From Amycolatopsis sp. NBC_01488 (GTDB lineage Bacteria > Actinomycetota > Actinomycetes > Mycobacteriales > Pseudonocardiaceae), in the NCBI RefSeq assembly GCF_036227105.1, contig NZ_CP109434.1, forward strand, positions 5,924,501-5,988,500: a DNA stretch of 64,000 nucleotides. The letters run 5' to 3'. Position numbers and translations under genes: made by a program. A model generated the notes under the pieces. That model was not told the DNA's origin and did no database searches. It worked only from the letters and a program-made list of their open reading frames with translations. This document shows, piece after piece, positions 41,486 through 50,160 of the stretch; within the stretch, counting starts at the first letter, position 1; every line of letters begins with the position of its first letter.

Positions 41486-42055
41486 ATGAGCTCCGCCGTC
41501 TGGTACTTCAGCCGCGCGACCGGGCTCGTGTCGCTCGTGCTCTTCACCGGCGTCGTCGTCCTCGGCGCGCTCGGGGCGGGCCGGTTCGCGACCCGGGAGT
41601 GGCCGCGGTTCACCGTCGCCGCCCTGCACCGGAACCTCGCGCTGACCAGCCTCGCGTTCCTCACCGCGCACATCGCGTCGGCGATCCTGGACGGCTACGT
41701 CTCGCTGAGCTGGCTCGACGTCGTCATCCCGTTCGGGTCGGCCTACCAGCCGCTCTGGGTCGGCCTCGGCGCCGTCGCGATCGACCTGCTGCTCGCCATC
41801 GTCGTCACCAGCCTCGTCCGCACGCGCATCCCGCCGCGGGCCTGGCGCGCTGTGCACTGGCTGGCCTACCTGTGCTGGCCGGTCGCGCTGGTGCACGGCT
41901 TCGGCATGGCCGAAAACGACGCCGCGTACGGCTGGATCGTCGCCCTCGACGTGCTGTGCGTGCTGGCCGTGCTCGGCGGCGTCGCCTTCCGGGCGACGCG
42001 CCAGGACGCCGACACCGCGACCCGCAAGCTCTCGCCGCTCGGAGGCACCCGATGA
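41486..42055 (+). CDS. Ferric-reductase-like/cytochrome b561-type membrane protein
   Basis: A 189-residue integral membrane protein with about five or six helices. Helices carry paired histidines suited to heme b ligation (FTVAALHRNLALTSLAFLTA followed by HIASAILDGY; later WRAVHWLAYLCWPVALVHGF). The family passes electrons across the membrane. It overlaps the apbE stop and the NuoF-like start by 4 bp each. In the intact operon it would link a flavinylated or NADH-oxidising partner to an external acceptor; this role is inferred. Confidence 0.88.
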   Translation: MSSAVWYFSRATGLVSLVLFTGVVVLGALGAGRFATREWPRFTVAALHRNLALTSLAFLTAHIASAILDGYVSLSWLDVVIPFGSAYQPLWVGLGAVAIDLLLAIVVTSLVRTRIPPRAWRAVHWLAYLCWPVALVHGFGMAENDAAYGWIVALDVLCVLAVLGGVAFRATRQDADTATRKLSPLGGTR

Positions 42056-43182
42056 CCATCCTGCCGCCCCACCGCCTCGACCTGGCCGGCCACCGGCGCC
42101 GCCACGGCGTCCTGCCCTGGGTCGCCTACCACGGCGACGACGGCCGCGACCGGCTGATCGACGCCGTCGCCGCCGCGGACCTGCGCGGCCGCGGCGGCGC
42201 GGGCTTCCCGACCGCGGTCAAGCTGCGTTCGGCCCGGGCGCCGCGCTCGGTCGTCGTCGCTAACGGGTGCGAAGGCGACCCGCTCAGTCACAAGGACGCC
42301 ACGCTGCTGACGCTGTCGCCGCACCTCGTGCTGGACGGCCTGCAGCTCGCCGCGCACGCCGTCGGCGCCGCGGAGACCGTCCTTTGCGTCCACGCGGGGA
42401 GCCCGGTGCTGCCGAGCGTCTTCGCGGCGCTCGCCGAACGCGACGACCGCGTGCCGGTACGCGTCGAGGAGATCCCGCGGCGGTACGTCGCCAGTGAGGA
42501 GACCGCGCTCGTCCACCACCTGACGTCGGGGGACGCGCGGCCGCTGGGCAAGTCGCCGCGGCCCGACCAACGCGGGGTGCGCGGCCGGCCGACGCTCGTG
42601 GACAACGTCGAAACGCTGGCGCAGCTGGCGTTGGTGATCCTCCTGGGCCCGCAGCACTACCGCGCGGCGCGCGCCGACCTGGTCACGGTGACCGGCGCGG
42701 TCCGGCGGCCCGGCGTCGTCGAGACGGCTCCCGGCGGCTCACTGGCGACGGTGCTGGCCGCGGCGGGCGGCGAGACCGAACCGGTGCGGGCGGTCCTCGT
42801 CGGCGGTTACGGCGGCCAGTGGACGGCGGATTTCACCGCGGGCGTGTCGGGGATTTCGGCGGTGTACGCGCTTCCGGCCCGGGCTTGCGGACTGGAGTAC
42901 ACGGCGAAGGTGCTGGCGTTCCTGGCGGCCGAGTCGGCGAGGCAGTGCGGGCCGTGCATGTTCGGGCTCCCGGCGGTCGCGGCGGACTTCGCGGAGCTGC
43001 TGCGCGGCGGCCCCTCGACGGCCCGGCTGGCCCGCAGGCTTCCGTTGCTCACCGGGAGAGGGGCGTGCGCGCACCCGGACGGCGCGGCCCGCCTCGCGGC
43101 GAGCGCGCTGCGGGTGTTCGAGGCAGACGTGGCAGCGCACGCGGCCGGTGGCCGGTGCCGGATCCTGGAGCGTGCGGCGTGA
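42052..43182 (+). CDS. NuoF/51-kDa-like NADH-oxidising flavoprotein
   Basis: A 376-residue homologue of the NADH-binding subunit of complex I. The FMN/NADH site is ADLRGRGGAGFPTAVKL, with VVVANGCEGDPLSHKD and RPTLVDNVETLAQL. The iron-sulfur region is ESARQCGPCMFGLP with a later Cys in GRGACAHPDG; the first cysteine of the usual ESCGxCxPC is Ala here. It likely takes electrons from NADH for the membrane cytochrome or the ferredoxin in the same operon. Coupled by 4-bp overlaps on both sides. Confidence 0.9.
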   Translation: MTILPPHRLDLAGHRRRHGVLPWVAYHGDDGRDRLIDAVAAADLRGRGGAGFPTAVKLRSARAPRSVVVANGCEGDPLSHKDATLLTLSPHLVLDGLQLAAHAVGAAETVLCVHAGSPVLPSVFAALAERDDRVPVRVEEIPRRYVASEETALVHHLTSGDARPLGKSPRPDQRGVRGRPTLVDNVETLAQLALVILLGPQHYRAARADLVTVTGAVRRPGVVETAPGGSLATVLAAAGGETEPVRAVLVGGYGGQWTADFTAGVSGISAVYALPARACGLEYTAKVLAFLAAESARQCGPCMFGLPAVAADFAELLRGGPSTARLARRLPLLTGRGACAHPDGAARLAASALRVFEADVAAHAAGGRCRILERAA

Positions 43183-43406
43183 AGGTGTCGGTGGATCCGA
43201 TCGGCTGCCGGGCGCACGGGCTGTGCGCGGACGTGCTGCCGGAGCTGGTGCGGCTGGACGAGTGGGGCTACCCGATCGTGGCATCGGGTTCGGTGCCACC
43301 GGAACTGGTGACGGAGGCCCGCCGCGCGGCGGCCGCGTGCCCGGCGCTGGCGTTTCGGCTGCGGAAGGAGGAAAGTCCGGTCGTCGCGTCGCCTCCGCGG
43401 CACTGA
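43179..43406 (+). CDS. Ferredoxin, single [3Fe-4S]-type cluster
   Basis: A 75-residue ferredoxin (VDPIGCRAHGLCADVLPELV ... AAACPALAFRL). Cys10, Cys16 and Cys54 give the three-ligand pattern of [3Fe-4S] ferredoxins, which often serve P450s. It overlaps the NuoF-like gene and ends the operon. Here it is more likely an electron carrier between the NADH-oxidising subunit and an unknown acceptor. Confidence 0.9.
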   Translation: MKVSVDPIGCRAHGLCADVLPELVRLDEWGYPIVASGSVPPELVTEARRAAAACPALAFRLRKEESPVVASPPRH

Positions 43407-43522
43407 CCTCCCCCGCGTATGCGTCGGCCGATCGCGGTCACCGTCCACTTCTCCACCGCCAGGCGATCCCGTGCCGCCGCCCGCCAGGCCGGTCACCGGC
43501 CCGGCGAACGGCGGCCCGCGCC

Positions 43523-44728
43523 TCAGGCGGACGCGAGCGGCACCGTCGTCAGCAGGTGACGTGCCGCGACGCTCGCGCCGTCCGCGCGGATCTTGCCCGA
43601 GAACTCCCGCGCCCGCGTCGCGACTTCGGGCCGGAGTGCGGTGTCGAGCGCCGCGGTCAGCGTCTCGGCCGTCGGCACGCCCGGCTCGGTCGCCGCGCCG
43701 AGGCCCAGGTCGCGGACCCGGCCCGCGAAGTAGTGCTGGTCGTACATCTGCGGCACGACCACCTGCGGCGCGCCCGCGCGGGCCGCCGTCGTCGTCGTGC
43801 CCGCGCCACCGTGGTGGACGACGGCCGCCACCCGCCTGAACAGCGCCTGCTGGTTGACCTCGCCGATGCCGAGGCAGTCCGGGGCGTCGGCCGCGACGAG
43901 GTCCGCCCACCCGCGGGCGACGACCGCCCGGCGTCCGTGCGCCCGCGCCGCCGCGAGCGCGGCCCCGGCGACCTCGGCCGGCGTGCGCATGCTGCCGAAC
44001 CCGAAGTACACCGGCGGTTCGCCCGCGTCGAGGAACTCCCGCAGCTCGTCCGGCAGCGGCCGCTCGTCCGGCCAGATCCAGGCGCCCGTCTGGACGATCC
44101 GCGGATCGCCCGGCTCCGGCCACGGCGCCAGCGCGGCGTCGGCCGCGAGCCACGGCCGGTCACCGAAGACGTGGCCCGGCAGGTCGTCGACCGGCGCCTG
44201 CCCGGCCGCCGCCCGGAATTCGTTGACCTTGCCGCCGAAGAAGCTGTTCCAGCGGCGCGCGTCCTCGTCCCAGAGGGCGCGGTTTTCCGCCTTTCCGGGC
44301 GACCGCCACGGCATCGGCGGCGGTGCGTGCAGCTCGGACGGCACCGTGATCGGGCAGAAGCTCGCGTAGACGTAGGCGGCGCCCGACCGTTCGGCGATCG
44401 AGCGGGTGGCGAACTGCAGCGCGCCGCAGGCGACCAGGACGTCACACCCCTCGGCGGCGACGGAGATCGTCCCGAACTGGGTCGTGACGGTGTCCTCGGT
44501 GGACTTCCGGATCTGCTCGGGCGTCGGCTTGCCGCGGTGCGCCGACGCCGTCGAGCGCAGTTCGGGGCCGATCGGCACGACGTCGAAACCCAGCTCCTCG
44601 AGCCAGTCCCGGAAGTCCGGCGGCACGCACAGGCGGACGTCCTGCCCGAGCGCTCTCAGCTCCGAGGCCAGCGCCAGCACCGGCTGGACCTCGCCCCGCG
44701 AACCGATCGTGGACAGCAGCACACGCAT
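43523..44728 (-). CDS. Glycosyltransferase family 1 (macrolide/glycopeptide type)
   Basis: A 401-residue GT-B glycosyltransferase of the UGT/MGT group that includes glycopeptide and sterol glycosyltransferases. It starts MRVLLSTIGSRGEVQPVLAL, the subfamily hallmark; the C-terminal donor site has VYFGFGSMRTP, and VVHHGGAGTTTTAARAGAPQ with PQMYDQHYFAGRV. The ATG at 44728 has GAGGGGA upstream. It stands alone on the minus strand. An acceptor cannot be named; no biosynthetic cluster surrounds it. Confidence 0.92.
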   Translation of the reverse strand: MRVLLSTIGSRGEVQPVLALASELRALGQDVRLCVPPDFRDWLEELGFDVVPIGPELRSTASAHRGKPTPEQIRKSTEDTVTTQFGTISVAAEGCDVLVACGALQFATRSIAERSGAAYVYASFCPITVPSELHAPPPMPWRSPGKAENRALWDEDARRWNSFFGGKVNEFRAAAGQAPVDDLPGHVFGDRPWLAADAALAPWPEPGDPRIVQTGAWIWPDERPLPDELREFLDAGEPPVYFGFGSMRTPAEVAGAALAAARAHGRRAVVARGWADLVAADAPDCLGIGEVNQQALFRRVAAVVHHGGAGTTTTAARAGAPQVVVPQMYDQHYFAGRVRDLGLGAATEPGVPTAETLTAALDTALRPEVATRAREFSGKIRADGASVAARHLLTTVPLASA

Positions 44729-44936
44729 GAAGGATCCCCTCGCAGAAAATGACGAGCCCGGATTGTGGACCCGCACCGGGGTCTTGCCGCAAGCCCCCAG
44801 GTCCGCTATATGTTGGGGTGGGGAGGGGAAGCCTCTGGTGAGATGCGCGCCGGTCAGGTCGACCCGGACCAGCGTCGCCAGACGCTCTCAGGCGGCACCT
44901 GCGCCGGGCCTGGCGGAACCCGGAAATGATCGGGAG

Positions 44937-45248
44937 TCAGGAGATTTCGGCGCACGCGTGGGTTTCCACCGGCGTTTCCTCCGTCAGTTCTTCGGCGAAG
45001 ATGGAATCGATCTTCCGGGCCGCGGTCCGCAGTTTCAGAACGCCCGCGACGAGCAGCAGGAGCGCGGCGGCGGGCACGACGAGCAGCACCGGTGGCCGGC
45101 CGGCGCCGAGCACCGCGGCGGTGGAGATCACCGCGCACCCGAGGAAGAGCGTCCTGGCGGCGAAACGCGGCCACGCGGAACGGGGCTTGGCGTGCCGCCC
45201 GCGCGGTGTTCCGAAAACCGGCCGCGCGAGGGCAGCGTGGACGCTCAT
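44937..45248 (-). CDS. Small two-helix membrane protein, unknown function
   Basis: A 103-residue protein with two predicted membrane segments (ARTLFLGCAVISTAAVLGAG and PVLLVVPAAALLLLVAGVLK) and an acidic C-terminal tail (IFAEELTEETPVETHACAEI). No domain recognised. The ATG at 45248 with GGAGG five bases upstream is a good start. Neighbours give no functional hint. Confidence 0.7.
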   Translation of the reverse strand: MSVHAALARPVFGTPRGRHAKPRSAWPRFAARTLFLGCAVISTAAVLGAGRPPVLLVVPAAALLLLVAGVLKLRTAARKIDSIFAEELTEETPVETHACAEIS

Positions 45249-45482
45249 CAAGACCTCCGGAAGTCGGTGAACCGGCCGGATGGGGATTCCCGGCGGTGGT
45301 GCCCGGGCCGGAACGAGGCCGGTGCGGACACGTGGGGTGTGTCGGGGCGGAGCGGGTTCCGGTTACCGGTCGTTATTGCTTCGAGTCCGAATTCGGGAAA
45401 ACAATTCGCGACGGCTTCCGGTCTATTCCGAATGGGTTTGCGCCACTAGGGCCGTTGGGCCCGGATCGGGCAGCCGGAGGTC

Positions 45483-47234
45483 CTAGTCGTGGCCCGGGCC
45501 CTTGCCCTTGTCCTTGCCGTGGGTCTCGGTCTTCGGCGGCTTCCCGGCCTTGGCGCTCTTCGGCGGCGCGACCGGGCTTTCGTGCGTGACGGCCGCCGGT
45601 TCGAGATCGGCGGACTCGGTCGCGCCGGGCTCCGGATCCGGCGTCCCCGACCCGGCGAGCGGCGCCGAGGACTGGGCGGACGCGGGCGAGCTGGGCACCG
45701 GAGCCTGCGCCGGAGTCCGGGCCCCGGGGTCCTGCGCGGAGAGCACCAGCGCGGAGACGGCGGCGACGGCCGCGGCGGTCGACCCGGCAACGGCGGTGAA
45801 CCGGCGGCGCCGCGCAGGATCGCTGGTCGCGGACAGCCCCGCGGCGACGAGGATCCTGCGGGGACCGGTGGCTCGGACGCCGGCATCGGCCACGGTGGGC
45901 TCCACCAAGCCGCGGCGGCCGGGGTGAACTGCGGAGGACTGGAGTGAGTGGTGGTCGCCGGAGTCACGCCAGCCGGGGTCGCCCGCGGGGGAATTGAGCG
46001 GGTCGTGGTGGCTGGGGTCGCCGAAGCCGCGCTCGCCGGGGTTGCTCGCGGCTGGGTTGGGCGCGCTTTGGTGGATCGGGCGGCCGGAGTCGCGTTCGCC
46101 CGCTATGGATTCGCGCAGCCCCTGGTCGTCGGGCTCGCTCGCGCCGGGCCAGCGCGAGCCGGGATCGTCTGCGGCGGGGCCGCGTCGGCCGAACCCGCCT
46201 GTCTCGAGGCCGCCGGAGCCGAGCTGCGCCGCCCCATCCGCTGCCGCGCGGCGGCGGCCCACTGCGCCGAGCCGACCGCGCTGCACGCGATCTGCCGGTG
46301 CCGCCCGATGCCATCGCCGCAAAACTCCCGCCGGGCCGAACGTGCGCCGCCCGGTGGCCCAGGGCAGCGTCGGTGCCGGGGCGTGCAGCAGGTGCCGGAC
46401 CTCCGCCGCCGTCGGGCGGTCGGCCGGGTCGCGCTGGGTCATCCGGCGCAACGTGTGGGCCAGCGATGGCGGCAGGTCCGGCGGGATCCGCGGCTGGCGG
46501 GTCAGGCGTGCCATCGCGGCCTCGACCATCGTGCCCGGGTACTCCCGCCGGCCCGTCACGCACTCCAGCAGGATCAAGCCCAGCGCGTACACGTCCGCGG
46601 GCGGCCCGGCCGGTTCGCCGCCGACCTGCTCCGGGGCCAGGTACGCCGCCGTGCCCGGGACGACGCCCGTGCCGGTGATGTGCGTCGTGTCGAGGGCGTG
46701 GGCGATGCCGAAGTCGCCGATCAGCGGGCCGTCCGCGGACAGGAACACGTTGGCGGGCTTGAGGTCCCGGTGGACGACCCGCAGCGCGTGCACGTGGGAC
46801 AGCGCCTCCGCGAGCCCGTCGGCCAGCGACGTCACCTCGGCCGCCGGCATCGGGCCGCCCAGCAGCCGCTCCGCCAGGTTCTCGCCCTCGACCAGCTGCA
46901 TCACCAGGTACGTCCGGCCGTGGTCGGTGCCGCTGTCGAGCAGCGCCACCACGCCTGGGTGGGTGATGCTGCCCTGGATGCTCATCTCGCGCAGCCGGCG
47001 CCGCTGGTCGAGCGCGACCGTGTTCCGGTCGTAGATCTTGACCGCGACCTCCCGCGCGAGCCGCAGGTCGTAGGCCCGGTACACGCGGGCCGTACCGCCG
47101 CTGCCGATCAGCCTGCCGACGTCGTACCGCCCGGCCAGCACCGACGGCGGACGTTCGTCGTGGAGGGAACGCGGGTGGGCGCCGAACTCGTCGAGCGCGA
47201 AGCGAGCACACGTGACGTCGTCCGCGTCGCCCAT
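45483..47234 (-). CDS. Ser/Thr protein kinase with extracellular tail
   Basis: A ~583-residue Hanks-type kinase. The catalytic domain (~35-290) has the Gly loop LIGSGGTARVY, Lys in EVAVKIYD, VVHRDLKPANV and GDFGIAHAL. A long low-complexity Gly/Asp/Arg/Pro linker follows, then a membrane segment (FTAVAGSTAAAVAAVSALVL) and a short outer tail rich in Pro, Ser and Lys (ending HGKDKGKGPGHD). PASTA domains are absent. ATG at 47234 is preferred; a TTG at 47303 would add 23 residues. It probably senses something at the envelope. Confidence 0.9.
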   Translation of the reverse strand: MGDADDVTCARFALDEFGAHPRSLHDERPPSVLAGRYDVGRLIGSGGTARVYRAYDLRLAREVAVKIYDRNTVALDQRRRLREMSIQGSITHPGVVALLDSGTDHGRTYLVMQLVEGENLAERLLGGPMPAAEVTSLADGLAEALSHVHALRVVHRDLKPANVFLSADGPLIGDFGIAHALDTTHITGTGVVPGTAAYLAPEQVGGEPAGPPADVYALGLILLECVTGRREYPGTMVEAAMARLTRQPRIPPDLPPSLAHTLRRMTQRDPADRPTAAEVRHLLHAPAPTLPWATGRRTFGPAGVLRRWHRAAPADRVQRGRLGAVGRRRAAADGAAQLGSGGLETGGFGRRGPAADDPGSRWPGASEPDDQGLRESIAGERDSGRPIHQSAPNPAASNPGERGFGDPSHHDPLNSPAGDPGWRDSGDHHSLQSSAVHPGRRGLVEPTVADAGVRATGPRRILVAAGLSATSDPARRRRFTAVAGSTAAAVAAVSALVLSAQDPGARTPAQAPVPSSPASAQSSAPLAGSGTPDPEPGATESADLEPAAVTHESPVAPPKSAKAGKPPKTETHGKDKGKGPGHD

Positions 47235-47314
47235 CGGCGCGTTCCCCGTTCTGCCGGCTTCGTCGGCCACGGGCGCGATGTACCCCGAACCCGTGACCGG
47301 CAAACGTCAGAAGA

Positions 47315-48274
47315 TCACGCGAAAGCGTCCACGCCGGTGAGCTCCGCCGACAGCGTCCACAGGCGACGGGCCTCGTCGCGGTCCACGGCGTACCGGCGGA
47401 CCCCCGACGCGGCCATGCCCTCCGCGTCGGCGGGGCACAGCTCGGCGACGTCGCAGTCCTCGAGGTACAGGCCGCCGAGCCCGGCCAGCTGCGGTGACGT
47501 CGCGGCCCAGACCGTCGTCGCCGCGCCCTGCTCCGGCGTCTTGAACTCCACCAGGAAGTTCCCGGCTTCGTCGATCCAGCCGCGCTCGATCATCTCTTCC
47601 CTCGGCAGGTGCCGCTGCAGGGGCGTCATGATGCCGCCGGGGTGCAGGGCGAACGCGCGGACGCCGCGCGAAGCGCCCAGCTCGTCGAGCCGGACGGCGA
47701 AGAGCACGTTGGCCGTCTTGGCCTGCCCGTAGGCCGCCCACTTGTCGTAGCCGCGCTCGAACTGGACGTCGTCCCAGCGGATCGGCGAGTAGTGGTGGCC
47801 GCGCGAGGACAGCGAGACGACGCGGGCGCCGTCGGCGACCGCCGGCCACAGGCGGTTGACCAGCGCGAAGTGGCCGAGGTGGTTGGTGGCGAACTGGGCC
47901 TCCCAGCCGGGGCCGACGCGGGTCTCGGGGCAGGCCATCACGCCCGCGTTGGCGATGAGGAGGTCGATCCGCCGTCCGGTGGCGAGGAAGCGCTCGGCGA
48001 AGGCGCGGACGCTGTCGAGGTCGCTCAGGTCCAGCTCGTCGACCTCGACGTTTTCGACGCCGTCGAGGGTCTCTTCGGCGGTCTCGCGGCGGCGGGCCGG
48101 GACGACGACGTGCGCGCCGGCGCCGGTGAGCGCGCGGGTGGTTTCCAGGCCGATCCCGGAGTAGCCGCCGGTGACGACGGCGAGCTTGCCGGTGAGGTCG
48201 ATGCCCGCGACGGCCTCGGCGGCCGTGGTGGTGGCGCCGAAGCCCGATCCGATCTTGTGCTGTGCGGTGGTCAT
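47315..48274 (-). CDS. Short-chain dehydrogenase/reductase
   Basis: A 319-residue classical-type SDR related to retinol dehydrogenase/WW-domain oxidoreductase proteins. The NADP site is VVTGGYSGIGLETTRAL, NAG is in LIANAGVMACP, and the catalytic pair is YGQAK with Ser in VVSLSSRGHHYSP. The length and the long C-terminal region fit this group. It ends 80 bp before the kinase start on the same strand. The substrate is unknown. Confidence 0.9.
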   Translation of the reverse strand: MTTAQHKIGSGFGATTTAAEAVAGIDLTGKLAVVTGGYSGIGLETTRALTGAGAHVVVPARRRETAEETLDGVENVEVDELDLSDLDSVRAFAERFLATGRRIDLLIANAGVMACPETRVGPGWEAQFATNHLGHFALVNRLWPAVADGARVVSLSSRGHHYSPIRWDDVQFERGYDKWAAYGQAKTANVLFAVRLDELGASRGVRAFALHPGGIMTPLQRHLPREEMIERGWIDEAGNFLVEFKTPEQGAATTVWAATSPQLAGLGGLYLEDCDVAELCPADAEGMAASGVRRYAVDRDEARRLWTLSAELTGVDAFA

Positions 48275-48379
48275 GTCCCCGACCGTACGAGCTGGAGCGC
48301 ACTCCAGCGCAAATCGCGGACACGGCCGAAAGAGGGGACAATCGGAGGAGAGAGGCGCTGCCGACCTAGGAAGGCTCTG

Positions 48380-48916
48380 ATGGCCGACTACTACGGGAAC
48401 CAGCCCCAGGACGTCCGCCCGGGGATCGACGCGCGCCGCCTGTGGGCGGGCGGCGTGGCGACGGCGGTGATCGCGGCCCTGCTCGCGGTGGTCGGGTTGC
48501 TGATCGCGCGCGGGGTCTTCGAAGTCGAAGTGCTGGCCCCAAAAGGCGAGGGCGTCTGGGGCAACGCGAGCACCACGACGTACGCGCTGGTCGCCGCCGC
48601 GGTGGCCCTGCTCGCCACCGGGCTGATGCACCTGCTCAGCGTCGCCACGCCCGCCCCGTCGCAGTTCTTCGGCTGGATCATGGTGCTGGTGACGCTGATC
48701 GCGGTGGTCCTGCCGCTGACGCTGACCGTCGCGCCGAGCGCGAAGATCGCCACGGCCGCGATCAACCTCGTCATCGGGCTGGTGATCGCCGCGGTGGTCA
48801 ACAGCATGGCGGCGAGCGCCCGCACGCTGCACCGGCGCCGCAGCCAGCAGAAACCGGCGCCGACCCGGCAGTGGACGCAGCAGGAGCCTCCGCCGACCCG
48901 TTACTACGACCAGTGA
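48380..48916 (+). CDS. DUF6069-like four-helix membrane protein
   Basis: A 178-residue integral membrane protein with four predicted helices (AVIAALLAVVGLLIARGVFE, TYALVAAAVALLATGLMHLL, GWIMVLVTLIAVVLPLTLTV, AAINLVIGLVIAAVVNSMAA) and a hydrophilic C-terminal tail rich in Gln and Pro. The RRLWAGG start and helix layout recall DUF6069. Function unknown. GGAAGG lies before the ATG. The next gene begins at its stop. Confidence 0.8.
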   Translation: MADYYGNQPQDVRPGIDARRLWAGGVATAVIAALLAVVGLLIARGVFEVEVLAPKGEGVWGNASTTTYALVAAAVALLATGLMHLLSVATPAPSQFFGWIMVLVTLIAVVLPLTLTVAPSAKIATAAINLVIGLVIAAVVNSMAASARTLHRRRSQQKPAPTRQWTQQEPPPTRYYDQ

Positions 48917-48918
48917 CG

Positions 48919-49335
48919 ATGGACGTCCGCGAGACGAACCGCCGCGTGATCGACCAGTTCCGGGCGGGCGGCGAGGTCGACGGGATGCACCGGGAGCGGC
49001 TGCTGCTGCTCACCACGACGGGCCGCCGCACGGGCGAGACCCGCACGGTCCCGATGATGTACCACCGCGACGGCGAGCGGCTGCTGGTGGTGGCGTCCAA
49101 CATCGGGGCACCGAAGCACCCGGACTGGTACCTGAACCTCGCGGAGGACCCGCGGGTGACGGTGGAGGTGGACGGCCGGAAGTTCGCGGCGGAAGCGCTG
49201 CCGCTGCTGGGCGCGGACTACGTGCGGACGTGGACGGAGCTGGAGAAGCACTACCCGTTCCTGGCCGACCACGCGGCGAAGGCTCGGCAGGCCAAGCGGG
49301 TCATCCCGATCGTGGAACTGTCCGAAGAGGACTGA
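48919..49335 (+). CDS. Deazaflavin (F420)-dependent nitroreductase-family oxidoreductase
   Basis: A 138-residue member of the Ddn/FDOR-A family that uses coenzyme F420: LLLTTTGRRTGETRTVPMMY, RLLVVASNIGAPKHPDWYLN, LAEDPRVTVEVDG. Such enzymes reduce quinones, nitro compounds and other electrophiles. The ATG at 48919 is used; GTG at 48913 overlapping the upstream stop (GTGA) is equally possible and would couple translation. A perfect terminator hairpin overlaps its stop codon. Confidence 0.92.
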   Translation: MDVRETNRRVIDQFRAGGEVDGMHRERLLLLTTTGRRTGETRTVPMMYHRDGERLLVVASNIGAPKHPDWYLNLAEDPRVTVEVDGRKFAAEALPLLGADYVRTWTELEKHYPFLADHAAKARQAKRVIPIVELSEED

Positions 49336-49351
49336 CGCAGTCCTCTTCGGA
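49321..49351. terminator. Bidirectional terminator overlapping a stop codon
   Basis: TCCGAAGAGGACT and AGTCCTCTTCGGA form a perfect 13-bp stem with a 5-base loop. The left arm is the coding sequence for the last residues (SEED) of the F420-family enzyme and the loop starts within its stop. It also serves the convergent ABC permease gene. Confidence 0.8.
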
Positions 49352-49356
49352 CCGTC

Positions 49357-50160
49357 CTACTTGCTCGCCACCCGCCGGTACTTCGCCGTCGCCAGCGGGG
49401 CGAACACCGCGATGATCGCCACGCAGCACAGGATCGCGTACAACGCCGCGTTCTCCGCCGGCCAGCCCGACGGTGGTGCGCCGAAGCGGTTGCCGAACAG
49501 GTCGCGCGTGGCGTTGATCACCGCCGTGAACGGGTTCCAGTCCGCGATCGCCTTGAGGAACGGCGGGAGCGTCTGCGTCGGGACGAACGCCGACGAGATG
49601 AAGCTCAGCGGGAACATCCAGATCAGGCCGAGGCTCTGCGCCACCTCGACGCTGCGCGCCGCCAGCCCGATCAGCGCGCCCACCCAGGACAGCGCCCACG
49701 CGAACATCAGCATCACCAGGTAGCCCAGCAGCGCGTCCCCGAAGCTGCCGCGGATGCGCCAGCCCACGATCAGCCCGCACGCCGACATCACGACCAGCGC
49801 CACCACGCTGACCACCAGGTCGGACGTCGTCCGGCCGAGGACCACCGCGATGCGGGACATCGGCAGCGAGCGGAACCGGTCGATGATGCCCTTCTGCAGG
49901 TCGTTGGCGAAGCCGATGACGGTGAACGCCGAGTTGAACGCCACCGTCTGGGCGAAGATCCCCGCGATGAGGAACTCGCGGTAGGCCGCGCCGCCCGCTT
50001 CGCCGCCGATCGCGTTGCCGAAGACGTAGGCGAACAGCAGCACGAACATGATCGGCTGCAGGGTCGCGGCCATCAGCCAGTCGGGGTTGCGGCGGACGTT
50101 CATCAGGTTGCGCCACGTGATGATGCCGCCGTCGGAAATGCCCTTCGCGAGCGTGTTCAC
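49357..50160 (-). CDS. ABC-2 type transporter permease (DrrB-like)
   Basis: A 267-residue ABC-2 permease with six helices: LMNVRRNPDWLMAATLQPIM, FVLLFAYVFGNAIGGEAGGA, the DrrB-typical FANDLQKGIIDRFRSLPMSR, and ISSAFVPTQTLPPFLKAIAD. It pairs with the ATPase gene that overlaps it by 4 bp. Together they form a daunorubicin-resistance-type exporter of drugs or lipids. The start is GTG at 50160. Confidence 0.93.
   Translation of the reverse strand: MNTLAKGISDGGIITWRNLMNVRRNPDWLMAATLQPIMFVLLFAYVFGNAIGGEAGGAAYREFLIAGIFAQTVAFNSAFTVIGFANDLQKGIIDRFRSLPMSRIAVVLGRTTSDLVVSVVALVVMSACGLIVGWRIRGSFGDALLGYLVMLMFAWALSWVGALIGLAARSVEVAQSLGLIWMFPLSFISSAFVPTQTLPPFLKAIADWNPFTAVINATRDLFGNRFGAPPSGWPAENAALYAILCCVAIIAVFAPLATAKYRRVASK

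Larger units (their letters stand above)
39185..41489 (+). pseudogene. apbE: FAD:protein FMN transferase gene interrupted by IS481-family element
   Basis: The 5' part (39185-39555) encodes the ApbE N-terminus (FRALGTTAEVLVTDPSRLST, CSRFRADSEISRLHEQAG, DPTVGAAVRALGYDRDF). The 3' part (40871-41489) encodes the rest (HLDLGATAKALAADRAARRI, VNLGGDLRVAG, HHIVDPRTG, STVDANTASTAAVV). Between them sits a 1.3-kb insertion element in the opposite direction. The enzyme normally attaches FMN to Ser/Thr of partner proteins. A shorter product could start at ATG 40917 but lacks the substrate-binding lobe. The stop overlaps the downstream cytochrome gene (ATGA), which may now depend on a new promoter. Confidence 0.92.

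Noticed and set aside
43523..44728. Part of a glycopeptide or macrolide biosynthetic cluster
   Set aside because: No polyketide, peptide synthetase or tailoring genes surround it; it stands alone.
45948..47732. Long plus-strand open frame opposite the Ser/Thr kinase
   Set aside because: No motif, low-complexity Arg/Ala/Pro translation, and fully covered by the kinase coding region with clear catalytic motifs.
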